In this document: positions 8,929 through 18,912 of the stretch, piece after piece
Numbering within the stretch: the stretch's first letter is position 1
Layout: the number at the start of each line of letters is the position of its first letter
Assembly: GCF_004331155.1 (NCBI RefSeq)
Contig: NZ_SJNZ01000005.1
Location: 62,001 to 126,000, forward strand
Direction: 5' to 3'
DNA length: 64,000 nt
DNA from: Acinetobacter terrestris
GTDB lineage: Bacteria; Pseudomonadota; Gammaproteobacteria; Pseudomonadales; Moraxellaceae
Notes under the pieces: generated by a model
The model's database searches: none
What the model saw: the letters and a program-made list of their open reading frames with translations, nothing else
Told to the model about the DNA's origin: nothing
Made by a program: the position numbers and the translations under genes

Positions 8929-9486
8929 TTAGTTAAGTTTACCCTTCAAACCTGCCAAAACATCAAACGGATTATCCCGTTTTTCTTCGGCAATGTCTTC
9001 ATCGGCGGGTTGATGCTTATGTACACAAACATCATGCTTGGGAGACAATGGCATCAACAATAACAATTCATCTTCTATCAGCGCGAGTAAATCAGCCGAC
9101 GCAGGCGCATCAATGCTACCTTTTGTCGTTGCTTCACCTTCGCCTAAGACGATGAAATCAGCATCCTCATCCAAGCGCTCTATCAGTGATTCATCATCCA
9201 CAAGCGCTAAATGAAAGTCTGAAACGAGAGGAATTTCAACGGACTGCAGACAACGCTGACATTCCATTGGGACTTTCGTTTCAACATGACCATCTAACCA
9301 TACGATACGATGATACGCATCCATTGATAGCTTACAGTCTATGTTAATCAATTGATGATCAATTGATCCAACAGCTTCACGGGAAATGCGAACAAAGCGA
9401 GACAATGGCAGGGTACCTGACCATGTAAAGCCTTGCTCAGCCCATTTAAACGGCTCAATCTGTGCCGGAAAGGTATTTGCTGACAT
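8929..9486 (-). CDS. yceD: YceD family (DUF177) protein, 23S rRNA accumulation protein
   Basis: A protein of 185 residues of the YceD/DUF177 family, which is linked to 23S rRNA accumulation and almost always sits before rpmF. The family motif VPMECQRCLQSVEIP with CxxC is at about residues 92-106, and the acidic C-terminal part ends with LMPLSPKHDVCVHK and NPFDVLAGLKGKL, close to the E. coli ending. Molecular function remains poorly defined. Confidence 0.92.
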   Translation of the reverse strand: MSANTFPAQIEPFKWAEQGFTWSGTLPLSRFVRISREAVGSIDHQLINIDCKLSMDAYHRIVWLDGHVETKVPMECQRCLQSVEIPLVSDFHLALVDDESLIERLDEDADFIVLGEGEATTKGSIDAPASADLLALIEDELLLLMPLSPKHDVCVHKHQPADEDIAEEKRDNPFDVLAGLKGKLN

Positions 9487-9583
9487 AATTAAGGCGGCAA
9501 TTCTACAAATTCATGGGTACTCTGTCAAAGATTAAGATACAATTTTGTACTTATTTAGACAGATCATTTGGGTAATACAAGTC

Positions 9584-10246
9584 ATGCATCAGTTGCAGCC
9601 GCAACCTGAAGTCACCACTTCATTACGGTTAACCACTCATTCAACCTCAAGTCCTGCAGTTTTTTTAGACCATGTGCAACTCTCACCTTGGGCTAATTTG
9701 CAAACAGAAGTTCAACCAGTAGATTGGCTTATATTACACTTTAATCACTGGTTTTCCCACTTAAATGTGATGCTTGTTCGTGGTGATTTTGAACCTGAAT
9801 ATTTTCCAGCGACTAAAGACCTCCCTGCCCGAATTCAGTTCGCACACGGTTTCTTTAATAGTGCATTGCATGAAATCAGCCATTGGAGCATTGCTGGCGA
9901 CAAAAGACGCTTATTGGCAGATTTAGGTTACTGGTATGCACCTGATGGCCGAACTGCCGAGCAACAGGCATTATTTGAACAGGTGGAAATTAAACCGCAA
10001 GCCATTGAATGGTTGTTTTCTCAAGCTTTCGGCAGAAAATTCCGGGTATCCTTGGATAATTTAACCGGCGATAGCGGTGATGGCGCGACATTTAAAGACA
10101 ATGTTTATGCTCAAGTTCAGCGATATTTTAATGGAGAAGCCAAACTTCCGCGTGATGCTGCGCACTTGATTCAGTGTATCTGTAGCTGCACAAGAAGTGG
10201 CAAAACATTACAAAGTGATGAGTTTCGACGTGAAATGTTAGGCTGA
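9584..10246 (+). CDS. epmC: EpmC, elongation factor P hydroxylase
   Basis: A 220-residue protein matching E. coli EpmC (YfcM), which hydroxylates the modified lysine of elongation factor P. Key stretches are RIQFAHGFFNSALHEISHW with an HExxH-like metal motif, LGYWYAPDGR, EVKPQAIEWLF and VSLDNLTGDSGD. The open frame starts with a TTG at 9545, but the ATG at 9584 gives a more usual beginning. Residues 1-45 are an extension compared with E. coli. No epmA, epmB or efp is in this window. Confidence 0.88.
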   Translation: MHQLQPQPEVTTSLRLTTHSTSSPAVFLDHVQLSPWANLQTEVQPVDWLILHFNHWFSHLNVMLVRGDFEPEYFPATKDLPARIQFAHGFFNSALHEISHWSIAGDKRRLLADLGYWYAPDGRTAEQQALFEQVEIKPQAIEWLFSQAFGRKFRVSLDNLTGDSGDGATFKDNVYAQVQRYFNGEAKLPRDAAHLIQCICSCTRSGKTLQSDEFRREMLG

Positions 10247-10330
10247 ATTACATAAAATCATCAAAGCCTGATTGCAAGACTTTGTAAATTCAACAGATAA
10301 TGTCTAAAAATAAGTCGGGAGAGAATAAAT

Positions 10331-10948
10331 ATGCTTCATTTAAGAGTACATCCTGATAACCCTCAACCGCGTTTGATCACGCAGGCGGTAGAACGTATTC
10401 GTGCAGGCGATGTGGTGGTTTACCCGACCGATGCTGCTTATGCAATTGGTTGCCAGATTGGGAATAAAAATGCCATGGAACGGATTGCCCAGATTCGTGG
10501 CTTGGGACCGAAACATCAATATGCGATTCTGTGTTGTGACTTATCCGACATTGCCACTTATGCCAAAGTAGACAACGCCATGTACCGGTTGCTGAAAAGT
10601 AACACTCCCGCTGTGACCACCTTTATATTACCTGCGACCAGCGAAGTGCCTAAACGCCTGATGCACCCGAAAAAGAAAACCATTGGACTTCGTATTCCGA
10701 GTAACCCGATTTGCCGGATGTTACTGAAGGAATTGGGTGAACCGCTTTTAACCAGTACCCTGATTCTTCCCGACCATACAGATCCTTTAGATGATCCTTA
10801 TGATATTGAAATGGAATTGGGCAAACGTATTGATGTATTTGTTGATGGAGGTTTAGGTATTTTAAACACCACCAGTATTGTTGATTTATCCGGTGATCAT
10901 CCCGAAGTGATCCGTCGAGGTGTTGGAGATGTAAGCGCTTTCGAATAA
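10331..10948 (+). CDS. yciO: YciO-type Sua5/YrdC domain protein
   Basis: Protein of 205 residues close to E. coli YciO (206), a paralogue of the threonylcarbamoyl-AMP synthases Sua5 and TsaC. It begins with HPDNPQPRLITQAVERIRAG as in YciO, then VVYPTDAAYAIGCQIGN, the KRLMHPKKKTIGLRIPSNP binding loop and a C-terminal VIRRGVGDVSAFE. The role in tRNA t6A synthesis is not certain: YciO has little activity compared with TsaC. GGGAGAG before the ATG is a good ribosome site. Confidence 0.9.
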   Translation: MLHLRVHPDNPQPRLITQAVERIRAGDVVVYPTDAAYAIGCQIGNKNAMERIAQIRGLGPKHQYAILCCDLSDIATYAKVDNAMYRLLKSNTPAVTTFILPATSEVPKRLMHPKKKTIGLRIPSNPICRMLLKELGEPLLTSTLILPDHTDPLDDPYDIEMELGKRIDVFVDGGLGILNTTSIVDLSGDHPEVIRRGVGDVSAFE

Positions 10949-11004
10949 GCGCTTATTTTTTGGAATGAATTAAAAAATAAAGATAGAAATTGGAGATGAA
11001 TTAA

Positions 11005-11280
11005 ATGGACTTATTTCATGTCTTGGTCAATATTCAGCAATTCTCTGAACACGATAGCATTTATGTCGAGCGTCCTTGGACATTAGAATCCGAGGCTCAA
11101 GTTCTTTCCAGTTCGGAGGATGCAAAAATTATCAGTATCGAAAATAAGGTATTCGAATACTTTCTGGACATCTCCATTGTCGATGAATTATTGGCACAGT
11201 GTACGAATCAAAATTTATGCATCCGCGATACATCGCAACGTATTGTTGAATTTGCAATAAATACGGGACAACTGAAATAA
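11005..11280 (+). CDS. Small uncharacterised acidic protein
   Basis: A protein of 91 residues that I do not recognise. It is acidic, soluble and likely alpha/beta, with repeated Ser/Glu stretches (LESEAQVLSSSEDAK) and no signal or membrane segment. TTGGAGATGAATTAA upstream of the ATG gives a ribosome site. It lies 56 bp after yciO in the same direction and may be co-transcribed. Its length and composition resemble small immunity-type proteins, but nothing else supports that. Confidence 0.65.
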   Translation: MDLFHVLVNIQQFSEHDSIYVERPWTLESEAQVLSSSEDAKIISIENKVFEYFLDISIVDELLAQCTNQNLCIRDTSQRIVEFAINTGQLK

Positions 11281-11308
11281 GCCAAATGCTTATTTAGATA
11301 AACCGACT

Positions 11309-12034
11309 TTATATAAATCCATAAGGTCTTTTAATTTCTTGATCTGCTGCCCCCTCAATATCAAAATTATCCGCTTTTAGCCAAGCCAGATAGGCCTTTT
11401 CTAATTCCGGCCATTCTTCATCCAGAATTGAAAACCAAGCAGTATTACGGTTTTGGCCTTTGGCGATACGATGTTGACGAAAGGTTCCTTCATACTGAAA
11501 GCCAAAACGTAATGCTGCACGTTTTGAGGGATGATTCAATTCATCACATTTCCATTCCACCCGACGAAAGCTTTGCTCAAAACATGTTTTTAATAATAGA
11601 TAAATCACTTCAGTCGAGGCGGTAGACTGTTTCATCTGATGCGAAAAATAGACGTTGCCAATTTCTATGACCTGATCCGCAGGACATTGATTAATTAAGC
11701 CCACCCATCCCACCATAGCGTGGTTCACTTCAATTAAATAATGGGTTGCTCCATTAAAACCAAAATGATTCTTTAAAGCGCTTCGTAATTCATCTTCGGT
11801 TTCAAAAGCCGGATAAGGTAAATAGGTCCAGCAACTGCGATCCACTTCGGTTTTTACACATTGCCAAATTTGCTTAAAATGCTCTTCACTGGGTGTGGTT
11901 ACAGACAAATCATGGAGTGTCGCACTGTGTCCATATAAATTTTCTGCCAAAAGATGCACAGCTAAAGGATTGGGTACTGGCGTCCCAATCATTTGACCAT
12001 ATTCATTTTCTTGTTTTTTTTGATAATTTTTCAT
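11309..12034 (-). CDS. GNAT family N-acetyltransferase (RimJ/RimL-like)
   Basis: A 241-residue acetyltransferase of the RimJ/RimL-like Acetyltransf_3 group. Visible are HYLIEVNHAMVGWVGLINQ, the beta4 region IEIGNVYFSHQMKQST, the motif A region TEVIYLLLKTCFEQ, RRVEWKCDELNHPSKRAALRFGFQYEGTFRQH (split: RVEWKCDELNHPS then RAALRFGFQYEGTF) and a C-terminal helix region. Members acetylate small molecules or protein N-termini; the substrate here cannot be read. The N-terminal 14 residues may not be translated if the ATG of MIGTPVPN is used. Confidence 0.85.
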   Translation of the reverse strand: MKNYQKKQENEYGQMIGTPVPNPLAVHLLAENLYGHSATLHDLSVTTPSEEHFKQIWQCVKTEVDRSCWTYLPYPAFETEDELRSALKNHFGFNGATHYLIEVNHAMVGWVGLINQCPADQVIEIGNVYFSHQMKQSTASTEVIYLLLKTCFEQSFRRVEWKCDELNHPSKRAALRFGFQYEGTFRQHRIAKGQNRNTAWFSILDEEWPELEKAYLAWLKADNFDIEGAADQEIKRPYGFI

Positions 12035-12315
12035 CGCTGATCACACTGCATTTTCTTGATTTTATTTTGCTTAAAGAATTTCTTTACTGCCAGTAAAATA
12101 TATATCGAACAATGACATCAAGAGTATTGTTTTTACTTAAATCAAAATTCCCTATTTATTTTAGGTTTTTTTGCCATTTGTTAGCTTTTGTAATTTATTT
12201 GAACTCCATTTTCCTTTAGACTACGCAGATTAATTATGTGCTTTTTTCTTTCGATGCGAGATCGAAGCAAAAGCCTCCTGCATGCCTTTGAAAATTCGCG
12301 TGGCCTATAACTGTA
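12035..12315. other. Intergenic region between divergent GNAT gene and scpA
   Basis: AT-rich spacer presumably holding both promoters. A short hairpin TTCGAT-GCGAG-ATCGAA at 12250-12266 lies about 50 bp before scpA, without a T-run, so it is not a terminator. No open frame of note. Confidence 0.5.
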
Positions 12316-13110
12316 ATGAATCAACCGATCCATAATCCTATGGAGCAAGCTTCACCCATCCGAGTCATGGATGAGTGGCAAGAATCAATTCCAGAGGATT
12401 TGTATATTCCTCCTGCTGCATTCGAAATTCTTTTAGAGCATTTCGAAGGACCACTCGACTTTCTGATTTACCTGATTCAAAAAAGCGGTTTCGACTTATT
12501 ACAACTTGATATTGCCCCAATTGCAGCCCAGTATTTATCCTATATGGATGCAATGAAGTCTCTCAATATTGAATTAACGGCAGATTATATGGTGATGGCG
12601 GCGTTATTGGCCGATCTTAAATCACGGCTTTTGCTACCAAAAACAAATTCATTCATTGTGATTGAGAAAGATCCAAAACAACAACTGATTGACCGTCTGG
12701 AAACCTATTTGCGGGTGAAACAGGCGGCTGAACGTTTGGGCCAGATGCCCGTTTTAGAACGCGACACCTTCCCGACCAATGTAAGCCTCGGTCAGATTGC
12801 ACAAAACAACGAAGGCTACGATATTGGTCTGTTACGCGATGCCTTATTTTGCGTGTTTAACCGACCAGAACCGGTGATCCATCAAATTCAGCAAGAACCG
12901 GTACTGCTTGAAGAGCGCATTGCCTTTATTGAAAGCCGCTTACAGTCAGGTGAAATCCTGCATTTCGAAGCCTTGCTGAAACCGAGTCAAGGGCGTATGG
13001 GCATGGTGGTCACCTTTATGGCCATTTTAGAACTCACACGCCAGCAAAAAGTGAATATTATTGCAACAGGTATTGAAGCGCCACTTGCGATTCAAGGAGT
13101 ACCAGCATGA
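12316..13110 (+). CDS. scpA: Segregation and condensation protein ScpA
   Basis: Kleisin subunit of the SMC condensin, 264 residues. The N-terminal kleisin part contains FEGPLDFLIYLIQKSGFDL and the helix-rich core ELTADYMVMAALLADLKSRLLLP; the C-terminal winged-helix part contains VTFMAILELTRQQKV. It bridges the SMC heads and works with ScpB and the smc product encoded at 25659-29111. The scpB ATG overlaps its stop by four bases. No clear ribosome site precedes the ATG at 12316; ATG codon 9 is an alternative. Confidence 0.95.
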   Translation: MNQPIHNPMEQASPIRVMDEWQESIPEDLYIPPAAFEILLEHFEGPLDFLIYLIQKSGFDLLQLDIAPIAAQYLSYMDAMKSLNIELTADYMVMAALLADLKSRLLLPKTNSFIVIEKDPKQQLIDRLETYLRVKQAAERLGQMPVLERDTFPTNVSLGQIAQNNEGYDIGLLRDALFCVFNRPEPVIHQIQQEPVLLEERIAFIESRLQSGEILHFEALLKPSQGRMGMVVTFMAILELTRQQKVNIIATGIEAPLAIQGVPA

Positions 13111-13697
13111 TTGATAATCAAGCCACAGCTCTGTCTGTTCTAGATAACCAACATGAAGTTTTGATGCAACTGGAAGCGATTATTTTTGCCAGTGAAGCTG
13201 CCGTTTCGCTTGCACGTTTAAAAGAAGCGTTCCAAAATCAGTATACTAAACAGGAATTGCGTCAATTCTTGCAACAGCTTGCTATGCTACAACATGGCAG
13301 ATCAATCGAACTGGTGGAAACAGCACAAGGTTTCCGTTTTCAGGTTCGTGCTAAATATCGCAATATCATTACCCAGGTTTGGCCAGAGCGACCAACTCGC
13401 TTATCGCCAACCCTGCTCGAAACCATTGCTGTGATTGCTTACCATCAACCAGTAACCCGAGCAGATATTGAACAGATTCGTGGGGTTTCTAACAATAGTC
13501 AAATACTAAGATCTTTGTTTGACTGGAATTGGATTAAAGAGTCCGGATTCAGAGAACTCCCTGGAAGACCCGCGTTGTTAGTTACAACGCCACAATTTTT
13601 AAATGCATTTGGCCTGTCGTCTTTAGGTCAATTGCCTCCCCTGCAGGATGCCAAGGAAGCTTTTATGGCCCTCGATGCTCACGCACCGAAGTCATAG
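13107..13697 (+). CDS. scpB: Segregation and condensation protein ScpB
   Basis: A 196-residue protein with two winged-helix domains, binding partner of ScpA in the SMC complex. Family motifs are LEAIIFASEAAVSLARL at the N-terminus, the central SPTLLETIAVIAYHQPVTRADIEQIRGV (split here as SPTLLETIAVIAYHQP and TRADIEQIRGV) and LPGRPALLVTTPQFLNAFGL. It is translationally coupled to scpA and followed 41 bp later by rluB, a common arrangement. Confidence 0.96.
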   Translation: MIDNQATALSVLDNQHEVLMQLEAIIFASEAAVSLARLKEAFQNQYTKQELRQFLQQLAMLQHGRSIELVETAQGFRFQVRAKYRNIITQVWPERPTRLSPTLLETIAVIAYHQPVTRADIEQIRGVSNNSQILRSLFDWNWIKESGFRELPGRPALLVTTPQFLNAFGLSSLGQLPPLQDAKEAFMALDAHAPKS

Positions 13698-13738
13698 ATA
13701 GGTGAACTGTTGATGATAATTTCTAAGGTTATGCTGTC

Positions 13739-14881
13739 ATGAGTGAAAAATTACAAAAGGTGCTTGCACGCGTTGGTTTGGGTTCTCGCCGTTATATGGA
13801 AGAAGTCATTGCCGCTGGTCGTGTAAGTATCAACGGACGTGTTGCCCAAGTGGGTGAACGCATTGAACCAGGTGATGAGCTTCGCATCGATGGTCGTAAA
13901 GTTGCATTCCAAATTGAAGACGAAATTCGTCGTCGTGTGATTATTTATTATAAGCCTGAAGGCGAAATTTGCTCACGCAGCGACCCTGAAAACCGTCCAA
14001 CCGTATTTGAACAATTGCCGTCTATTCCGGGCGATCGTTGGGTGATGGTCGGTCGTCTAGACATCAACTCAACCGGTCTATTGTTGTTCACAAACGATGG
14101 TGAATTGGCAAACCGCTTAATGCACCCTTCAAATGAAATTGAACGTGAATATGCTGTGCGTGTGATGGGTGAAGTAACACCACAACTCAAAAAGAACATG
14201 ACTGAAGGTGTTGTTCTGGATGATGGTCCGGCAAAATTTGAATCATTCTCTGAAATTGGTGGTGAAGGGATTAACCGCTGGTATCAAGTGGTGGTAAAAG
14301 AAGGCCGTAACCGCGAAGTTCGTCGTATTTTCGAATCGCAAGGTCTTAAAGTCAGCCGCTTGCTTCGTACCCGTTATGGCACTGTAATTCTACCTCGCGA
14401 ACTTCGTACGGGTCGTTGGATTGAGCTTGATAAAGGTGATATCGATAACTTGACCAAATCTGTTGAGTTGAAACCACGTCAAGGTACTGGCTTATTCGGC
14501 ATGGCAAAACGCCGTAACGAACGTATGCAAGAAAAACCAATGGCTGCACGTCGTGGTGGTTATTTACGTCAGCAACGCCGTGATAACGAAGGTGAAGCGC
14601 AACCGGAACAGCGTCGTGACCAGCGTCAAGCCAGCCCTGAAAATGGCCGTACTGATAACCGCAGCGACAACCGTTTCAATAGTCGTCCTGTTCGTACAGA
14701 AGGCACTAGCGATAACCGTTTTAACACTCGTAATGATCGTTCAGAACCGCGTGGCGATGATCGTGGCAACCGTGCGCCTACTGAGCGTAATGGCAATACC
14801 TTTGAAAACCAAAACCGCCCTACAGATAAATTTGCACAACGCAAACCTTTTGGCTTGAACAAAGGCTTTAAGAAATTTTAA
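13739..14881 (+). CDS. rluB: 23S rRNA pseudouridine-2605 synthase RluB
   Basis: A 380-residue pseudouridine synthase. An N-terminal S4 RNA-binding domain (about residues 3-50) is followed by the RsuA/RluB catalytic domain with Asp108 in GRLDINSTGLLLF and EGRNREVRRIFE. From about residue 245 to the end there is a low-complexity tail of roughly 130 residues rich in Arg, Asn, Asp and Gln, with repeated DNRFN/DNRSDNR units; E. coli RluB has a shorter tail. The tail likely binds RNA or is disordered. RluE and RluF are less likely given the S4 domain and scpAB context. Confidence 0.93.
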   Translation: MSEKLQKVLARVGLGSRRYMEEVIAAGRVSINGRVAQVGERIEPGDELRIDGRKVAFQIEDEIRRRVIIYYKPEGEICSRSDPENRPTVFEQLPSIPGDRWVMVGRLDINSTGLLLFTNDGELANRLMHPSNEIEREYAVRVMGEVTPQLKKNMTEGVVLDDGPAKFESFSEIGGEGINRWYQVVVKEGRNREVRRIFESQGLKVSRLLRTRYGTVILPRELRTGRWIELDKGDIDNLTKSVELKPRQGTGLFGMAKRRNERMQEKPMAARRGGYLRQQRRDNEGEAQPEQRRDQRQASPENGRTDNRSDNRFNSRPVRTEGTSDNRFNTRNDRSEPRGDDRGNRAPTERNGNTFENQNRPTDKFAQRKPFGLNKGFKKF

Positions 14882-14903
14882 TTCTTAAATGCCCTTTAAA
14901 AGG

Positions 14904-14932
14904 AAAGCCACTCATTTGAGTGGCTTTTTTTT
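14904..14932. terminator. Bidirectional terminator between rluB and bioD
   Basis: Stem AAAGCCACTC-ATTT-GAGTGGCTTT followed by T8 on the plus strand. The A-run before it is interrupted, so it works best for rluB. Confidence 0.88.
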
Positions 14933-14959
14933 ATTATCTTCCAGAAAAAGAGAAAGCCT

Positions 14960-15601
14960 TTACAACACCGGAATATCTATCCACTGTGCATTCGGGAAAT
15001 GTATGGCCAAATACGCTTTTAAATAGTCCGACGTATCTTTAGAAATAAGCGGGTCTTGCGATTCATCATTCAAGTTATAAGCTAATGCATAAAGTTCCAA
15101 ACCACGACTTTTCAAAGCTTCCAAGCTGAGCAAAGTATGATTAATACTGCCTAAACGGCCTGAACTGACCAAAATCACAGGAAATTTCTTTTCAGCCAGA
15201 TAATCAATCGTCAGCAATTCAGTGGTTAAAGGCACCATCAAACCGCCTGCACCCTCCAGCAAAACCACCTCATATTTATGAGCCAATTGCTGAGTCGCAT
15301 CTTCAATTTTCTGGAAATCAATTTCGCGACCATCAATTTTAGTCGCCAAATGTGGCGAGGCGGGGTAAGTAAAAATTTCAGGCATGGTCAGCTTGCTTTC
15401 ATCTTCGGGAAACCAGCCCATCTGCATCATTTTACGGTGCTGTTCGATATCTTCAGAAATATCGCTATTGCCGGTTTGAATCAGCTTTTGAGTAATGGTT
15501 TTCTTGCCCTGCGCATTCCATAATTTTGCCAGATAACCCGTGGTATAGGTCTTGCCAATGCCGGTATCAATACCGCTAATAAAATAAACGGGTGCTGTCA
15601 T
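14960..15601 (-). CDS. bioD: Dethiobiotin synthetase BioD
   Basis: Protein of 213 residues that closes the ureido ring of dethiobiotin from 7,8-diaminopelargonate, CO2 and ATP. The P-loop is [13 protein letters not shown] at residues 10-22, then [10 protein letters not shown] and the [13 protein letters not shown] motif. The frame continues upstream to 15664, but the ATG at 15601 overlaps the bioC stop by four bases and starts the conserved part, so it is chosen. Last gene of the biotin operon. Confidence 0.96.
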   Translation of the reverse strand: MTAPVYFISGIDTGIGKTYTTGYLAKLWNAQGKKTITQKLIQTGNSDISEDIEQHRKMMQMGWFPEDESKLTMPEIFTYPASPHLATKIDGREIDFQKIEDATQQLAHKYEVVLLEGAGGLMVPLTTELLTIDYLAEKKFPVILVSSGRLGSINHTLLSLEALKSRGLELYALAYNLNDESQDPLISKDTSDYLKAYLAIHFPNAQWIDIPVL

Positions 15602-16371
15602 GGCTTGCTCCGTGCAATGCAATAAATAGGATGATAGCTCAGCTGATAATGGCGCTGACCACACTGATCAAGCTCTGAAAATTGCTGATAATCTTGATAA
15701 AAATGCTGCAAAGACTGTTTGCTCCAACGATGCTGCGATGCGGTTGCAGTCACGCCTGTAGCTTTTAAATGTTGCAGTACTTGTTTGGGATGTGAAAATG
15801 TCAGGGTTTCAATATTCTCTGAAAGATGCAGGATTTCAAAATTCTGCTGCATCAACTTTTCCTGAATAGATTCAATGCTGAGATAATTCAGACCCTGTCC
15901 AGTAAGCGCCTTAATTTCTTTTAGATTCTGCTGACCAAAGGTCGAAATACACAAATAGCCTTGCTGTGTTAACACATCAAAACATTTTTTAAAGATGGCA
16001 TCTAAATCATAGATCCATTGCAAAGCTGAACTGGACGCGATCAGGTCAAGGGATTGAGGGAAATCCAGTTGTTCAATATCGCCAATCAGCCATTGCAGTC
16101 TTTTAGAATCAGAAAAATGTTGTTGAACTTCAGGATACAGGTCATTTAAAAACAGCTGTTTGATTTGAAAATTCTGCATCAGCAAATGGCTTAAATTACC
16201 TGAGCCACAACCAATTTCAAAAACACGATCCAAACTGTTTTCGGATAAGTGTTCTTGCATCAACCCCATTAAATTCTGGCAAATCTGTTTTTGCACCACC
16301 GCATGTTGAGTATAACTTTGCGCTGCTTTTTCAAAGCGCTGCGCGACTTGTGACTTATCAATCTTCACCAT
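15598..16371 (-). CDS. bioC: Malonyl-ACP O-methyltransferase BioC
   Basis: A 257-residue SAM-dependent methyltransferase that masks malonyl-ACP as a methyl ester to start pimelate synthesis on the fatty-acid pathway. Motif I is [15 protein letters not shown] (about residues 46-60), followed by [12 protein letters not shown] and [14 protein letters not shown], the latter characteristic of BioC. The C-terminal [11 protein letters not shown] segment is also typical. It lies 6 bp after bioF and is coupled to bioD. Confidence 0.95.
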   Translation of the reverse strand: MVKIDKSQVAQRFEKAAQSYTQHAVVQKQICQNLMGLMQEHLSENSLDRVFEIGCGSGNLSHLLMQNFQIKQLFLNDLYPEVQQHFSDSKRLQWLIGDIEQLDFPQSLDLIASSSALQWIYDLDAIFKKCFDVLTQQGYLCISTFGQQNLKEIKALTGQGLNYLSIESIQEKLMQQNFEILHLSENIETLTFSHPKQVLQHLKATGVTATASQHRWSKQSLQHFYQDYQQFSELDQCGQRHYQLSYHPIYCIARSKP

Positions 16372-16377
16372 GCAGAC

Positions 16378-17535
16378 TCACAACAATCCTACAAGCTGAT
16401 CGAGATCAGTTTGGCTCACTTGCGTGGTCAGTGAAATACGCAATCTTGAGCTGTGTTTTGGTACCGTCGGCGGACGAACCGGCATGATATAAAAACCAGC
16501 CCGCTGTAGCTGCGTGGCTTTATCCACGGTCTTTTGTGACTCTCCGATAATCACCGGCACAATATGCGAGGTTGAAGGACAATCAAAACCTTTGCTCAGA
16601 ACCGCTTGCTGCAAGGACTGGCTGATATTCTTTAAATGCTGTCGCTGATTTTTTAAAGTTAACACTTTTTGGAAAATAAAATCAGTCCATGCCATACAGA
16701 TCGGTGGCTGTGCGGTACTGAAAATCAGCGGTCGCATACTATTAATCAGATATTCACGAATGATCGGATGACAAATCAGATAACCACCGACCGATGCCAG
16801 TGCCTTACCAAAAGTCCCCACCAGCAAATCAATATCATCAATCACGCCATATTGTTCAGCGCAGCCCAAGCCCTGCTCACCCCGTACTCCAATGGCATGC
16901 GCTTCATCGACATACAGCATGACTTTAGTAAATTGCTTTTTAATCCGAACCAGTTCAGCTAAATCGGTCTCATTGCCATCCATGCTAAAAATGGATTCCG
17001 TGACCACAATAATGCGATCGAATGTTTCATCTGCATGGTATTGCTGTAAAAGTTGGCTCAGATGTTTCAGGTCATTATGACGATATCGCACATACTTCGC
17101 TGTTGATAAACGGATGCCATCAATCATGCTGGCATGTATTAGTTTATCTGCCAGAATTAAGGTTTTACTGTCACTTAAGGCAGGCAGAATCCCGATATTC
17201 ATGTGATAGCCACTGTTAAATAACAGTGCGGCACGACCCTGAAAAGCCTGACTTAAACTGGATTCCAGTTGTTCATATTCAGGGAAATTCCCCGTCAGCA
17301 AACGTGAAGAAGATGAACTCATGATCCGCAGTTCATTTGGGGTTTCATCAAAAAACTGTTCACGAAGTTTAATATCAGATGCCAAACCCAAATAATCATT
17401 GGATGAAAGGTTGAGCATCTTCTGGTTGTTAATTTCGATATAACGGCCTTGCTGAACATTGGAAGTAAATTGGCGCAGATTGCCTTGCTGTTTTAATTCA
17501 TCCAGTTTTGCTGCATAGTCATTCAACAGCTTCAT
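16378..17535 (-). CDS. bioF: 8-amino-7-oxononanoate synthase BioF
   Basis: A 385-residue PLP enzyme that condenses pimeloyl-ACP and alanine. Visible are [14 protein letters not shown], the [11 protein letters not shown] substrate region, [17 protein letters not shown] and the PLP lysine in [16 protein letters not shown] near residue 243. The ATG overlaps the bioA stop by four bases. Confidence 0.96.
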   Translation of the reverse strand: MKLLNDYAAKLDELKQQGNLRQFTSNVQQGRYIEINNQKMLNLSSNDYLGLASDIKLREQFFDETPNELRIMSSSSSRLLTGNFPEYEQLESSLSQAFQGRAALLFNSGYHMNIGILPALSDSKTLILADKLIHASMIDGIRLSTAKYVRYRHNDLKHLSQLLQQYHADETFDRIIVVTESIFSMDGNETDLAELVRIKKQFTKVMLYVDEAHAIGVRGEQGLGCAEQYGVIDDIDLLVGTFGKALASVGGYLICHPIIREYLINSMRPLIFSTAQPPICMAWTDFIFQKVLTLKNQRQHLKNISQSLQQAVLSKGFDCPSTSHIVPVIIGESQKTVDKATQLQRAGFYIMPVRPPTVPKHSSRLRISLTTQVSQTDLDQLVGLL

Positions 17536-18827
17536 GCTGAAACCTCTTGCATCTGTTCTACCACTTCAACCAGTTGTTGCAACAAGATCTTGAGTTCTTG
17601 CTCACTAATCACATAAGGCGGCATCACATAGACCAGTTTTCCAAATGGACGAATCCAGATGCCGCGCTGAACAAACTGTCGTTGCAAGGTTTTCATATCC
17701 ACATTAAAGCTCAGTTCAACCACGCCAATAGCACCTAGTACCCGCACATCCTGCACATAATCCAGTTGTGACAGCGGTTGTAAATATTGCTCTAACTGTT
17801 TTTCAATCCGCTGAATATTCGCTTGCCAATCCTGTGCCAATAAAACTTCGGTGCTTTTCAATGCAACAGCACATGCCAGTGGATTCGCCATAAAGGTTGG
17901 GCCATGCATGAATACACCGGCTTCACCTTGGCTAATAATCTCCGCAACATGCCTAGTGGTTAAGGTGGCCGAAAGCGTCATATAGCCTCCAGTTAACCCT
18001 TTACCAATACACATAATATCCGGTTCAACCTGTGCATGTTCCCATGCAAACAACTTGCCGGTACGCCCAAAACCGGTGGCAATTTCATCAAAAATCAGCA
18101 GCACTTGGTATTTTTCACAGAGCAGTTTGGCTTGGCGTAAATATTCAGGATGATAAAAGCGCATCCCGCCTGCGCCTTGTACGATAGGTTCTAGAATCAA
18201 ACCGGCAATCGTCTGATGATGATTTTTTAGGACCTGTCCTAATTCAGCAATATCTGCTTGATTCCATTCATTATAAAAACCGACTTGCGGTGCCGGAACA
18301 AAGAAACGGTTCGGTAGACTGGAACCAAAAATCTGATGCATGCCCGTAACTGGATCGCAAACGGACATCGCATTCCAGGTATCGCCGTGATAGCCAGAAC
18401 GCGGGGTCACGAAATTGGTCTTCTGACTTTTTCCCTGCGAAGTCCAAAACTGAACCGCCATCTTTAACGCCACTTCAACAGCGACCGATCCTGAGTCTGC
18501 ATAAAAAATTTTATCCAGACTGGGCGGTGTTATTTTTAACAGAAGCTTGCCGAGTTCAATCGCAGGATCATGGGTAAATCCACCAAACATGATGTGCGAC
18601 ATCTTTTGTAATTGATCCGTTACTGCCTGGTTCAGCTCAGGATGGTTATAACCATGAATCGCGCACCACCAGGAAGACATGCCGTCAATCAGTTGCCGTC
18701 CATCTTCCAGTTCGATGATTGCACCATAGGCCTTTTTGACCTTAAACGTTGGCAAGGGTTTCGTCATGGAAGTATAAGGATGCCAGATATGCTCAAGATC
18801 AAATTCCAGATCAGTTAACTCGGTCAT
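17532..18827 (-). CDS. bioA: Adenosylmethionine-8-amino-7-oxononanoate aminotransferase BioA
   Basis: A 431-residue class III aminotransferase using SAM as amino donor. Motifs: IWHPYTSM at residues 14-21, [50 protein letters not shown] and the PLP lysine in [11 protein letters not shown]. The WHPYTSM and SSWWC motifs distinguish it from other class III enzymes. It follows the bioH-like gene after an 85-bp gap, which may contain a promoter. Confidence 0.97.
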   Translation of the reverse strand: MTELTDLEFDLEHIWHPYTSMTKPLPTFKVKKAYGAIIELEDGRQLIDGMSSWWCAIHGYNHPELNQAVTDQLQKMSHIMFGGFTHDPAIELGKLLLKITPPSLDKIFYADSGSVAVEVALKMAVQFWTSQGKSQKTNFVTPRSGYHGDTWNAMSVCDPVTGMHQIFGSSLPNRFFVPAPQVGFYNEWNQADIAELGQVLKNHHQTIAGLILEPIVQGAGGMRFYHPEYLRQAKLLCEKYQVLLIFDEIATGFGRTGKLFAWEHAQVEPDIMCIGKGLTGGYMTLSATLTTRHVAEIISQGEAGVFMHGPTFMANPLACAVALKSTEVLLAQDWQANIQRIEKQLEQYLQPLSQLDYVQDVRVLGAIGVVELSFNVDMKTLQRQFVQRGIWIRPFGKLVYVMPPYVISEQELKILLQQLVEVVEQMQEVSA

Positions 18828-18912
18828 CCTTACCTCTAACAGTACATAAAAATCCTAATTTCAGATCTTAAACTGCCAGCAAACAAAAAGGAATTGCGAG
18901 ATCAGCCATTTC

